This document shows, piece by piece, positions 14,568 to 24,675 of a stretch of DNA of 26,728 nt. A program made the position numbers and the translations under genes. This DNA comes from Limisphaerales bacterium (GTDB lineage Bacteria; Verrucomicrobiota; Verrucomicrobiia; Limisphaerales; UBA11358): NCBI GenBank assembly GCA_003133815.1, contig PKZR01000283.1, forward strand, positions 4,119 to 30,846, given 5' to 3'. How positions within the stretch are numbered: the stretch's first letter is position 1; every line of letters starts with the position of its first letter. The notes beneath the pieces are model-generated. The model searched no databases. It saw only the letters and a list, made by a program, of their open reading frames with translations, and was not told where the DNA came from.

Positions 14568-15278
14568 ATGTTCGGCGTTGAATCCCTCCAACTGCGACTT
14601 GGCTACAGTTTCCACGCCGAAAACCTGTTGCGCCTCGCTCTCACGCATCCGTCCATCGCGCACGAAAGCGGCGTGGTGAGCGAGCATAATCAGCGGCTGG
14701 AATTTCTCGGCGACGCGGTGCTGCAACTGGTCCTCACGCAAAAGCTATACGAAAAATTTCCCGCGTTCGACGAAGGCTTGTTGACGAAGGCGCGTGCGAA
14801 ACTCGTGAATGCCAGTTCGCTCGCAGTCCACGCCCGAGCGCTCGACCTTGGCACGCATTTGATTTTGAGCCGCGGCGAGGAGACGAGCGGCGGGCGCGGA
14901 CGTGCATCGGCACTCGCGGATGCCTTTGAGTCGCTGCTGGGTGCTATTTTTCTGGATGGCGGTTTTGACGCGGCCCGGGAATTTGTCATGCGCGAGTTCG
15001 CCGCCGATTTCAGCACGCTGCCTGATTCGTCCGGCATAGAAAATCCGAAAGGTGAGTTGCAGGAATTGTTGCAATCAAGGTCGGCATGCGCACCCGAATA
15101 TAAAACCATTTCCGCCACCGGGCCGGATCACGACCGCGTGTTTGAATGCATCGTGCAACACGAAGGCGTTGAACTCGCTCGCGGCCGGGGCAAGAGCAAA
15201 AAGGCCGCCGAGAGCGATGCGGCTCTGGCGGCTTTGATAAAGCTGCAGACGGAAACTGGAATCAAGACCGGTTCTTGA
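14568..15278 (+). CDS. rnc: Ribonuclease III
   Basis: The 236-residue protein has the RNase III signature NQRLEFLGDAVL (41-52) with Glu45 and Asp49, and a second catalytic cluster ADAFESLLGAIFLDGG (about 116-131). A double-stranded RNA-binding domain (about 161-230) ends GRGKSKKAAESDAALAAL. It cuts double-stranded RNA during rRNA and mRNA processing. The gene starts 5 bases after the upstream zinc-motif gene. Its last 17 bases overlap the end of mscL on the opposite strand, an antisense overlap that is itself a potential RNase III substrate. Confidence 0.96.
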   Translation: MFGVESLQLRLGYSFHAENLLRLALTHPSIAHESGVVSEHNQRLEFLGDAVLQLVLTQKLYEKFPAFDEGLLTKARAKLVNASSLAVHARALDLGTHLILSRGEETSGGRGRASALADAFESLLGAIFLDGGFDAAREFVMREFAADFSTLPDSSGIENPKGELQELLQSRSACAPEYKTISATGPDHDRVFECIVQHEGVELARGRGKSKKAAESDAALAALIKLQTETGIKTGS

Positions 15279-15720
15279 GCAGGTCGCGGATTTCGGTCAG
15301 GAGCTGTTCGGTCGGTGTGGGCGGCGCAACCGCTTCCTCTTTTTTCACCAGCTTGTTCATCAATTTTATCATCAGGAAAATGCAGAATGCGACGATGACA
15401 AAATTCAGCGTGGTTGTAAGGAAATCCCCCCACGCGAGCACCGGTCCGGCCTTTTGCGCCAGATCCAGCGGCAAATGTCCGCCCTGAGTTGCCGGATTTG
15501 CCGCATAAGCTTCTTGTGCCTGACTGACTTTATCGGACAGCGGAAAGTAAAGGTTGGTGAAATCAATGTTGCCAACGAGCCGGGCAATCGGCGGCATGAT
15601 GATGTCCGAAACCACCGAGCTGACGATTTTCCCGAACGCGGCGCCGATGATGACGCCGACGGCAAGATCCACAACATTGCCGCGCATGGCGAACGCCTTG
15701 AATTCCTGAATGATTTTCAT
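15262..15720 (-). CDS. mscL: Large-conductance mechanosensitive channel MscL
   Basis: The start at 15720 has AAGGA about 8 bases upstream and gives 152 residues starting MKIIQEFKAFAMRGNVVDLAVGV. TM1 (about 14-42) is the gated pore helix with the GNVVDLAVGVIIGAAFGKIV signature. TM2 is at about 96-118 (LTTTLNFVIVAFCIFLMIKLM), followed by a charged cytoplasmic helix. The periplasmic loop (about 55-90) is longer than in E. coli. The channel opens under hypo-osmotic membrane tension. Its 3' end overlaps rnc by 17 bases. Confidence 0.96.
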   Translation of the reverse strand: MKIIQEFKAFAMRGNVVDLAVGVIIGAAFGKIVSSVVSDIIMPPIARLVGNIDFTNLYFPLSDKVSQAQEAYAANPATQGGHLPLDLAQKAGPVLAWGDFLTTTLNFVIVAFCIFLMIKLMNKLVKKEEAVAPPTPTEQLLTEIRDLLKNRS

Positions 15721-15799
15721 AAAGCAATCCTTTCTAGACTGCGAAGACCGTAACAAAAAAATTCCGCTTTGGAAATTGAAATTCTGCAAAACCAAACAG

Positions 15800-16300
15800 C
15801 TATTTTTCCTCGTCCAAAAAAGTCAGCTTGACGCCGCCGTCTTTCGGCTTGGAAAAACTGTCGAGCAACGTCGGCGCATTCGCCGGTGCGGAAGAAATTT
15901 CATTTTTCGGGTCGGCGTTTTGCGATTCGAGCGCCGAACGCAATGCGCCTTCGACGAGCTGGGCGCAATGAATTTTCATCGGTGGCAGCGGGCCAAGTTC
16001 GCCGGCGAGTTCCTCGGTCTTGAGCGCGAGCGCTTCCTCGGCGGTTTTGCCGCGAATCAATTCCGTCGCCAAGCTGGCCACGGCAATCGCGGTTTCACAA
16101 CCAAACGATTGAAACGTCGCGCGGTCAATGACACGCTTGCCGTCCTGCTGCTTGAACTTCACCCACAGCCGCAGCATCTCGCCGCAATCGGCGTTGCCGA
16201 CCGTGCCGATGGAATCCGCGCCGGTCATCTCCCCCATGTTTTGGGGATTGGCGAGCGCGGCCTGAATGCGTTTTTGTAAATCGTCAGTCACAGTTTTCAA
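15800..16300 (-). CDS. IscU/NifU-type iron-sulfur cluster scaffold-like protein
   Basis: The 166-residue protein keeps the three scaffold cysteines: Cys39 in GNADCGEM, Cys68 in SFGCETAIA and Cys112 in KIHCAQL. The acidic residue after the first Cys-Gly is Glu41 rather than the usual Asp. LPPMK (105-109) matches the LPPVK motif by which IscU binds its HscA chaperone. A polar tail of about 35 residues follows the core. The start appears to be TTG, overlapping the upstream MoeB-like stop as TTGA; a GTG at 16291 is an alternative. No cysteine desulfurase or chaperone gene is nearby. The role is probably Fe-S assembly or sulfur relay with the coupled rhodanese protein. Confidence 0.85.
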   Translation of the reverse strand: MKTVTDDLQKRIQAALANPQNMGEMTGADSIGTVGNADCGEMLRLWVKFKQQDGKRVIDRATFQSFGCETAIAVASLATELIRGKTAEEALALKTEELAGELGPLPPMKIHCAQLVEGALRSALESQNADPKNEISSAPANAPTLLDSFSKPKDGGVKLTFLDEEK

Positions 16301-17442
16301 TACTGCGGCACGTTGCGGTCGATTTCATCCGACCACGCGGTGATGCCGCCCTTGACGCTCTTGACGTATTTAAATCCCTGCTGGCGCAGGAAATTCAACG
16401 CCTTCAATGACCGCACGCCGGCCTTGCAATGCAGATAATATTGCGTGTTCGGGTCCAGCTCGGTGAAGCGGCTGTGCAGTTCGCTCAACGGCAGCAGCGG
16501 CACGCCCGCGACCCTGGCGATCTCGTATTCGTCCGGCTCGCGCACGTCCACGACCTTGATGCCGAGGCCCGGATTATCGAGCGCTTTTTTCATGTCCTGC
16601 ACGGTGACTTCGTCGGGGTTATCGACATTTTCCGGCTCCGGCACGATGCCGCAGAACGTTTCGTAATCAATCAATTCCTTGATCGTCGGATGCTCGCCGC
16701 AAATCGGACACGCCGGATCTTTGCGCAATTTCAATTCGCGAAACTTCAAGTCGAGAGCATTGAACAGCAGCAGTCGCCCAACGAGCGAAGTTCCTTTGCC
16801 GAGCGCGAGCTTTAAAATTTCCGTCGCCTGGATGCAGCCAATGATGCCGGGCAACACGCCGAGCACGCCGCCTTCCGCGCAACTCGGCACCATTCCCGGC
16901 GGCGGCGGTTCGGGATACAAACAGCGATAACACGGTCCGCCGAGATGCGGCGCGAACACGCTGGCTTGGCCCTCGAAACGGAAAATCGAGCCGTAAACAT
17001 TTGGCTTCTTGAGCAGCACGCAGGCGTCGTTCGTAAGATAGCGCGTCGGGAAATTATCCGTGCCGTCCACCACGATGTCGTAGGGCCGGATGAGATCGAG
17101 CGCGTTTTCGGAAGAGATGCGCGTGTTGTGGATGACGACTTCGCAGTGCGGATTGATGCCGTGAAGGGTTTCCTTCGCCGACTCGGCCTTCGAGCGGCCG
17201 ACGTCCGCGTCGGTGTGGAGAATCTGCCGTTGCAGATTTGAATAGTCCACCGTGTCGAAATCTACGATGCCGATTTTGCCGATGCCGGCGGCGGCGAGAT
17301 ACATCGCGATAGGCGAGCCGAGGCCGCCCGCGCCGATGCACAGCACGCTCGTGCCCTTGATTTTCTTTTGCCCGGCCAAGCCGACTTCCGGCAAGATCAA
17401 GTGCCGGGAGTAACGACGGATTTCTTCGTTGTTCAGTTCCAT
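16297..17442 (-). CDS. MoeB/ThiF-type adenylyltransferase fused to a rhodanese domain (MoeZ-like)
   Basis: The 381-residue protein has an E1-like domain (1-about 250) with RYSRHLILPEVGL, the nucleotide loop GAGGLGSP, DFDTVDYSNLQRQ, and a zinc site from CYRC and CPIC. The C-terminal rhodanese domain (about 275-381) has VVDVREPDEY and active-site Cys339 in LHCKAGVRS. Such proteins adenylate and then thiolate the C-terminal glycine of MoaD, ThiS or other small sulfur carriers. AGGA lies about 8 bases before the ATG. It is coupled to the downstream IscU-like gene by a 4-base overlap. No sulfur-carrier or molybdopterin gene is visible, so the acceptor is unknown. Confidence 0.93.
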   Translation of the reverse strand: MELNNEEIRRYSRHLILPEVGLAGQKKIKGTSVLCIGAGGLGSPIAMYLAAAGIGKIGIVDFDTVDYSNLQRQILHTDADVGRSKAESAKETLHGINPHCEVVIHNTRISSENALDLIRPYDIVVDGTDNFPTRYLTNDACVLLKKPNVYGSIFRFEGQASVFAPHLGGPCYRCLYPEPPPPGMVPSCAEGGVLGVLPGIIGCIQATEILKLALGKGTSLVGRLLLFNALDLKFRELKLRKDPACPICGEHPTIKELIDYETFCGIVPEPENVDNPDEVTVQDMKKALDNPGLGIKVVDVREPDEYEIARVAGVPLLPLSELHSRFTELDPNTQYYLHCKAGVRSLKALNFLRQQGFKYVKSVKGGITAWSDEIDRNVPQY

Positions 17443-17719
17443 ATATTTCCTGTTCTAAGGGAAACCATGGTAATGCAGATGTGAAGGAAATCAAGTTGCG
17501 CAATTTGAATCGGCAACATTGGTGATGACGGCACCACCAAAAGCGTGACCAATTCATCGCCGACTGGAAATTTATTTTTCCGACTGTCGCATCCTTGATA
17601 AAGGTGTCCCAAGCATTGAAAGTTCATTCGCGCCGTGTTGATGCCTTAATTATTGCCCGAAAAATTTCTGAATAGGGATCAGTCCTTTGTATTGAAACAA
17701 AATCGTCTCCTACAAAACC
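17443..17719. other. Intergenic region upstream of the moeB-like gene
   Basis: This 277-base stretch holds no convincing gene, RNA or terminator. It must carry the minus-strand promoter of the MoeB-like gene, but I could not place a clear -35/-10 pair. Confidence 0.4.
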
Positions 17720-18157
17720 TCACACGCCAATATCTTCATTCCAAAGTTCCGGCTTCGCCTTGATGAAATCGCGCATGAGCCGGATGCACGCCGGGTCTTG
17801 CAGCACTTCCACCTTCACGCCTTGCGAGCGGACGTATTCCTCCGGCCCTTGAAACGTCTGATTCTCGCCGACGACGATGCGCGGGATTTTGTAAAGCAAC
17901 GCCGCGCCGCTGCACATCGGGCACGGCGAAAGCGTGGAATATAAGATGCAGCGCGAATAAACTTTTGCCGTGAGCCGCCCGGCGTTTTCTAGGCAGTTCA
18001 TCTCCGCGTGATGAATGACGCTGCCGCGCTGCACGCGCTGGTTGTGCCCGCGCCCGATGATTTTTCCATCGCAAACCAGCACCGAGCCGATGGGAATTCC
18101 GCCAGCGGCCAGTCCCTTTTTCGCCTCATCAATCGCGGCTTGGAGAAAAGGATCCAT
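17720..18157 (-). CDS. Cytosine deaminase-like nucleobase deaminase (yeast Fcy1 type)
   Basis: The 145-residue protein begins DPFLQAAIDEAKKGL and matches the Fcy1 family along its length. It has the zinc-site HAE (His50-Glu52) and PCPMC (Cys79, Cys82), plus the EDIG tail whose Asp143 corresponds to the yeast Asp that contacts cytosine. It should convert cytosine to uracil in the cytoplasm for pyrimidine salvage. The start lies two bases after the stop of the upstream ABC ATPase, so they are co-transcribed, although no functional link is obvious. Another small-molecule deaminase of the same fold is possible. Confidence 0.88.
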   Translation of the reverse strand: MDPFLQAAIDEAKKGLAAGGIPIGSVLVCDGKIIGRGHNQRVQRGSVIHHAEMNCLENAGRLTAKVYSRCILYSTLSPCPMCSGAALLYKIPRIVVGENQTFQGPEEYVRSQGVKVEVLQDPACIRLMRDFIKAKPELWNEDIGV

Positions 18158-18159
18158 AT

Positions 18160-19137
18160 TTAGCGTGCGAAAATCTGGCGGATGACGTCCTCGATGGGTA
18201 CTTCCTGGATGTCTATGTCGCTAACGGGCAGTTCATCCAGCAGTGCCTTGCACGCCGGGATAACGCGATCTCGTTTGACTTTCAGCGTGATGGCGTCGGG
18301 AGTTTTTTTCACGACTTCTCCATAATGTGCCAGTTTCTCGGCCGGATACTTCTCTGCATTTTCACATTGAATCGTGATGAGCTTGAAATCGGCAAAGCGG
18401 TCCACGATTTCGCTCAACTTGCCGTCGAAGAAAATTTTTCCATGGTCAATGATGATGACGCGCTCGCACAATTCCTGAATGTCGGCCATGTAATGGCTCG
18501 TGAGCAGTATAGTCGTTTTTTGCGCGGCATTGTGGCGGCGGATGAAATCGCGGACGGTTTTTTGAGACGTCACGTCGAGGCCGATCGTCGGTTCGTCGAG
18601 GAAAAGGACTTTCGGCTGGTGCAGCAGCGACGCGATGAGCTCCATTTTCATCCGCTCGCCGAGCGAAAGTTCCCGGACACTGACATTGAGCTTGTCTTTG
18701 ACGTTTAGCAGTTCGGTCAATTCGCCGACGGTTTGCTCGAAGCGGTCTTTGGAAATGCCGTAAATTTTTGCGTTCAATTCCAGCGATTCGCGCGCGGGCA
18801 AATCCCACCAAAGCTGGTTTTTCTGGCCGAGCACGAGCGCGAACTGGCGGCGATAGCCGTCGTCGCGCTCCCACGGCGTGTAGCCGAGAACTTTCGCCGA
18901 GCCGCTGGTCGGATAAAGCAGGCCGGCGAGCATTTTCAAAGTCGTGGTTTTGCCCGCGCCGTTCGGGCCGAGAAATCCGACGAGTTCGCCAGGTTCAATC
19001 TTGAAGCTGACTTCGTTGACGGCGACGGTCTGTTCGTATTGGCGGCGGAAAAGTCCCTTGATCGCGCCGGAAAATCCCGGCTGCTTTTTGTAAGTGCGGA
19101 AGGCTTTTGTGAGATTGCTGACTTCGATGACCGGCAT
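18160..19137 (-). CDS. ABC-2-type transporter ATP-binding protein
   Basis: The 325-residue ATPase has Walker A GPNGAGKTT, Q-loop LGQKNQLWW, signature LSLGERMK, Walker B VLFLDEPTIGLD and the switch His in LTSHYM. A C-terminal extension (about 240-325) follows. The N-terminus, FRTYKKQPGFSGAIKGLFRR, is typical of ABC-2 exporters that pair with two separate permease genes. No permease lies downstream, where a cytosine-deaminase-like gene follows instead. The ATPase must therefore partner with proteins encoded elsewhere. A heptamer-rich inverted repeat separates it from dnaA. Confidence 0.92.
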   Translation of the reverse strand: MPVIEVSNLTKAFRTYKKQPGFSGAIKGLFRRQYEQTVAVNEVSFKIEPGELVGFLGPNGAGKTTTLKMLAGLLYPTSGSAKVLGYTPWERDDGYRRQFALVLGQKNQLWWDLPARESLELNAKIYGISKDRFEQTVGELTELLNVKDKLNVSVRELSLGERMKMELIASLLHQPKVLFLDEPTIGLDVTSQKTVRDFIRRHNAAQKTTILLTSHYMADIQELCERVIIIDHGKIFFDGKLSEIVDRFADFKLITIQCENAEKYPAEKLAHYGEVVKKTPDAITLKVKRDRVIPACKALLDELPVSDIDIQEVPIEDVIRQIFAR

Positions 19138-19141
19138 GAAA

Positions 19142-19215
19142 GCTTTTAGTTTTAAGTTTTAAATTTTTAGTCCCGAAACAAATTAACTAAAAATTCAAAG
19201 TTAAGAATTAAAAAC
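19142..19215. repeat. AT-rich heptamer repeats in inverted orientation between dnaA and the ABC gene
   Basis: The left arm runs as AGCTTTT, AGTTTTA, AGTTTTA, AATTTTT. The right arm runs as ACTAAAA and related units to TTAAAAAC. AATTTTTAGT and ACTAAAAATT are exact reverse complements flanking the centre. It fills nearly the whole 80-base gap and could fold as a stem-loop that acts as a weak terminator after dnaA. It belongs to the heptamer-repeat theme seen across the window. Confidence 0.7.
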
Positions 19216-19217
19216 TT

Positions 19218-20582
19218 TCACCGCGCGAGCTGCTTTTCCAGATAGTGGACGACTTGGCGGACGTTGGCGTCCACTTCCATGCGGTCTTTGACGAGGCGGC
19301 AGGCGTGCAACACCGTGCCGTGGTCGCGTCCGCCGAAGGCTTCGCCGATGGTGTTGAGCGAACTTTCAGTCATCTGGCGAGTCAGATACATGGCTATCTG
19401 GCGCGGGAAGGCGATGTTTTCCGGGCGGCGTTTGCTTGTCATGTCCGCGAGCCGGATGTCAAAATGTTCAGCTACCTTTTTCTGGATGACTTCTACACTG
19501 ATGGACAGCCGGCCTTCCTCGTGAAGGATTTCGCGCAGCAGATTTTCGACAACTTCAATACTCAGTTTTTTTCCGGTGAGCGAGGCGTAGGACGCGACGC
19601 GGATCAGCGCGCCTTCAAGCCGGCGGACGTTGGTGCGGATGCGATTGGCCAGAAAATTCAGCACGTCTTCAGACAGTGTAACGTTCATGGACTGCGCCTT
19701 TTTCTTGAGAATGGCCAGACGCATCTCCACATCTGGTGGCTGCAAATCGGTGACCAAGCCCCATTCAAAACGTGAGACAAGCCGATGCTCGAGGTTCTGA
19801 ATTTCGCTGGCGGGACGGTCGCAGGTCAGCACAATCTGCTTGTGCGATTCGTGCAGCGCGTTGAACGTGTGAAAAAATTCCTCCTGAATGCGTTCCTTGC
19901 CGGCGAGAAACTGGATGTCGTCAATGAGCAGCACATCGGTCTGCCGATGCTTTTTCCGGAACGCGGCCAGTTTGTTGTTTTGAATCGCGTCAATGTATTC
20001 GTTGGTGAACTTTTCCGATGACAGATAGGCGACACGGGCACCCTTTTTGTTCGCTGCGACGTGCTGACCGATGGCGTGGAGCAAATGCGTCTTCCCAAGG
20101 CCGACGCCGCCGTAAAGAAACAGCGGATTGTAGGATTTTCCCGGCGACTGTGCGACGGCGAGCGCGGCGGCGTAGGCAAAATTGTTGTTGTTGCCAACGA
20201 CAAATGTCTCAAACGTGTTTTTGGGATTGAAAGAATTGTCGCCGTTGGCCGAAACGCGTTCGTGCGCGATTTCGGACGGTTTGGCTTTTGCGGTAGCCCG
20301 GACTGGCGCGGAAATCGGGGAGGCGGTTGTTGTCGCTGAAACTTTGAATTTGATCTGCAATTGGCGTCCGGCGGCTATGGCAATCGCGTCTTCCAACAGG
20401 CTGATGTAGTTGTCCTTGAGCCAGACTTCGCAAAATTCGTTGGGCGCTTCCAGCGTCGCGTGGCTGCTGTCAATCGCACAGGCGCGCAACGGTGCAAACC
20501 ACATATTGTAGGTGTCGCGGCTCAATTTGGAGCGAAGTTGCTCCTGTGCCGAATTCCAAATTTTTTCCGCTGAAAGCTGCAT
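19218..20582 (-). CDS. dnaA: Chromosomal replication initiator DnaA
   Basis: The protein is about 454 residues from the ATG at 20582, with the four DnaA domains: an N-terminal DnaB/self-interaction domain (AEKIWNSAQEQL), a variable linker, the AAA+ core, and the DNA-binding domain. The core has Walker A GGVGLGKTH, Walker B LLIDDIQFLAGKERIQEEF and sensor TCDRP. The DNA-binding domain has the signature RDHGTVLHACRLV. It opens the replication origin. A GTG at 20615 would add 11 residues, but a stable hairpin ends only 7 bases upstream of it. Homology to other DnaA proteins begins near the ATG. No dnaN or recF follows, unlike in many bacteria. Confidence 0.97.
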   Translation of the reverse strand: MQLSAEKIWNSAQEQLRSKLSRDTYNMWFAPLRACAIDSSHATLEAPNEFCEVWLKDNYISLLEDAIAIAAGRQLQIKFKVSATTTASPISAPVRATAKAKPSEIAHERVSANGDNSFNPKNTFETFVVGNNNNFAYAAALAVAQSPGKSYNPLFLYGGVGLGKTHLLHAIGQHVAANKKGARVAYLSSEKFTNEYIDAIQNNKLAAFRKKHRQTDVLLIDDIQFLAGKERIQEEFFHTFNALHESHKQIVLTCDRPASEIQNLEHRLVSRFEWGLVTDLQPPDVEMRLAILKKKAQSMNVTLSEDVLNFLANRIRTNVRRLEGALIRVASYASLTGKKLSIEVVENLLREILHEEGRLSISVEVIQKKVAEHFDIRLADMTSKRRPENIAFPRQIAMYLTRQMTESSLNTIGEAFGGRDHGTVLHACRLVKDRMEVDANVRQVVHYLEKQLAR

Positions 20583-20615
20583 TTGTGTTCCGTCAAAAAG
20601 TTCGTCGTTATTCAC

Positions 20616-20970
20616 CTAGCTCAAAAAGGGCTGTTTTTCGCCCTTTTTTGCCGCATTTCATTCTGACAAAAAGTTGTCGCCCTGAAAAAGCTGCCGAAAA
20701 TCCAACTTTGTCCGTCAAAATACTCATTCAAAAATTCAAATTAAAGCGCTGATTTACAGCTGGTTACACCTGATCAATTCTTCACCGCCGATTTTGGTCC
20801 GACAAAAATCACAAAACTTCTGAAATATCTCCAATTAACATCAGCGTTTTTATGCGATTGATCCGAAAGTTCCTAGAACAACATATTAACTTTTGTTCGC
20901 AAGTTATTCACAGTGGCTTTCTGCCCAATAAAATCAAGCTTGTTTTGTTTTGCGACGCCACGCATTTCGT
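20616..20970. other. dnaA upstream region with DnaA-box-like sites; possible origin or autoregulatory region
   Basis: This 355-base non-coding region is AT-rich relative to its neighbours. TTATTCACA at 20904-20912 fits the DnaA box TTATNCACA exactly. TTATTCACC at 20608-20616 differs at one base. An AT-rich stretch lies beside the exact box. Regions next to dnaA often hold oriC, and DnaA boxes there can also serve autoregulation. One exact box is not enough to call an origin. Confidence 0.35.
20623..20648. terminator. Palindromic hairpin upstream of dnaA
   Basis: AAAAAGGGC (20623-20631) and GCCCTTTTT (20640-20648) form a 9-bp stem with an 8-base loop. It looks like a bidirectional intrinsic terminator. 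It may end glnB transcription or act as an attenuator in the dnaA leader. It also argues against the GTG start of dnaA at 20615. Confidence 0.5.
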
Positions 20971-21309
20971 TCAAACCGCTTGTTCATCTGTCTCCCCAGT
21001 GCGGATGCGGATCGCTTTTTCCACCGGACTGACAAAAATTTTCCCGTCACCGATCTTGCCCGTCTTGGCAGCTTGGACAATCGCCTCTACCACTGGGACA
21101 ACTTGCGCGTCGGCGAGCACTAGTTCAATTTTAATTTTCGGCAGAAAATCCACGGCGTATTCGCTGCCGCGATAAATTTCCGTGTGCCCCTTCTGGCGGC
21201 CAAAGCCTTTAACTTCGCTTATAGTCAGACCTTGAACGCCAAGCGCTGCCAGCGCGGATTTTACGTCCTCCAGTTTGAACGGTTTGATGACGGCCTCGAT
21301 TTTTTTCAT
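20971..21309 (-). CDS. glnB: Nitrogen regulatory protein P-II
   Basis: The 112-residue protein starts MKKIEAVIKPFKLEDVK, the standard P-II start. An upstream in-frame ATG would add 14 residues with no family counterpart. The T-loop GFGRQKGHTEIYRGSEY has the uridylylation Tyr51, and the C-terminal signature TGKIGDGKIFV is present. It senses 2-oxoglutarate and ATP/ADP and controls nitrogen assimilation enzymes. The gene stands alone, with neither amtB nor glnA beside it, so GlnB or GlnK assignment is not decidable here. Confidence 0.95.
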   Translation of the reverse strand: MKKIEAVIKPFKLEDVKSALAALGVQGLTISEVKGFGRQKGHTEIYRGSEYAVDFLPKIKIELVLADAQVVPVVEAIVQAAKTGKIGDGKIFVSPVEKAIRIRTGETDEQAV

Positions 21310-21549
21310 GCGATGTTTGTGTTGACGTGTGGATGCTAACAACTGACGCACGGCTGTAAACAGGAATTTTCACCGGCTAAAATATTTGAAGGCATCGAAA
21401 CGAAGGCCATATTAGACCAACTCGGACAACCCGCAAATTGATCAGAAAGCCGCGATATGAAAAGAAACACTTATATATAAAAAAAGTATTTGACAGAAAT
21501 AAGCACATGTGATTAACTGTTCACAGTTGCAACGCTGTAGGAGGTGGTT

Positions 21550-21672
21550 GTGACCTTGATCTTTGATTTTGGGTTTTCGATTTGCGTTCTGGTAACGGCG
21601 CAAATTGGAGTTCTCCGTGATCCCACGTTGTTACTCATTCTAAATTCCCCGGGCCTCTCGGTCATCTTCTGA
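21550..21672 (+). CDS. Possible 40-residue hydrophobic leader peptide upstream of ileS
   Basis: AGGAGG at 21539-21544 is a perfect Shine-Dalgarno with a 5-base spacer to GTG at 21550. The frame encodes 40 residues rich in Leu, Ile and Val (17 of 40) and stops at TGA 21670-21672, inside the terminator hairpin. An aliphatic leader ending in a terminator ahead of ileS recalls amino-acid attenuation. However, part of the sequence is heptamer-repeat-like (GATCTTT, GATTTTG, GGTTTTC, GATTTGC), so the ORF may be fortuitous. Not recognised as any known peptide. Confidence 0.3.
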   Translation: MTLIFDFGFSICVLVTAQIGVLRDPTLLLILNSPGLSVIF

Positions 21673-21692
21673 CCGCTTGGCCCGGTTTTTTT
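21649..21692 (+). terminator. Rho-independent terminator in the ileS leader
   Basis: CCGGGCC (21649-21655) pairs with GGCCCGG (21679-21685), and CGGTCA pairs with TGACCG inside. A seven-base T-tract follows at 21686-21692. It faces ileS from 88 bases upstream with no full gene before it on this strand, so it is either an attenuator of ileS or the end of a short RNA beginning near 21525. Confidence 0.8.
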
Positions 21693-21779
21693 CTTTATGG
21701 GGCCGATTTCATCCAAACCAATGCCCTGCGCGTTCGTTGACACTCAATTTTCCTGCTGCTACCGTCTGCGTTCCTAAAA

Positions 21780-24665
<2,886 letters not shown>

Positions 24666-24675
24666 CCGCAGGCGT

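Larger units (their letters stand above)
21310..21779. promoter_or_regulatory. Intergenic regulatory region between glnB and ileS
   Basis: This 470-base region holds divergent promoters. TTGACA at 21490-21495 is an exact -35 consensus. A poor -10-like TTAACT lies 17 bases later (21513-21518), preceded by TG. The transcript would contain a structured leader, a small ORF and a terminator before the ileS ATG. A stem GATTTGCG/CGCAAATT occurs at about 21578-21605. No T-box consensus was seen. Confidence 0.5.

Noticed and set aside
20582..20615. GTG start for dnaA at 20615
   Set aside because: A stable hairpin ends 7 bases upstream and no Shine-Dalgarno is present; the ATG at 20582 fits the family N-terminus better.
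21540..21700. T-box riboswitch before ileS
   Set aside because: The expected T-box core (AGGGTGGNACCGCG type) and specifier-loop layout are not visible; only a terminator and structured leader are.
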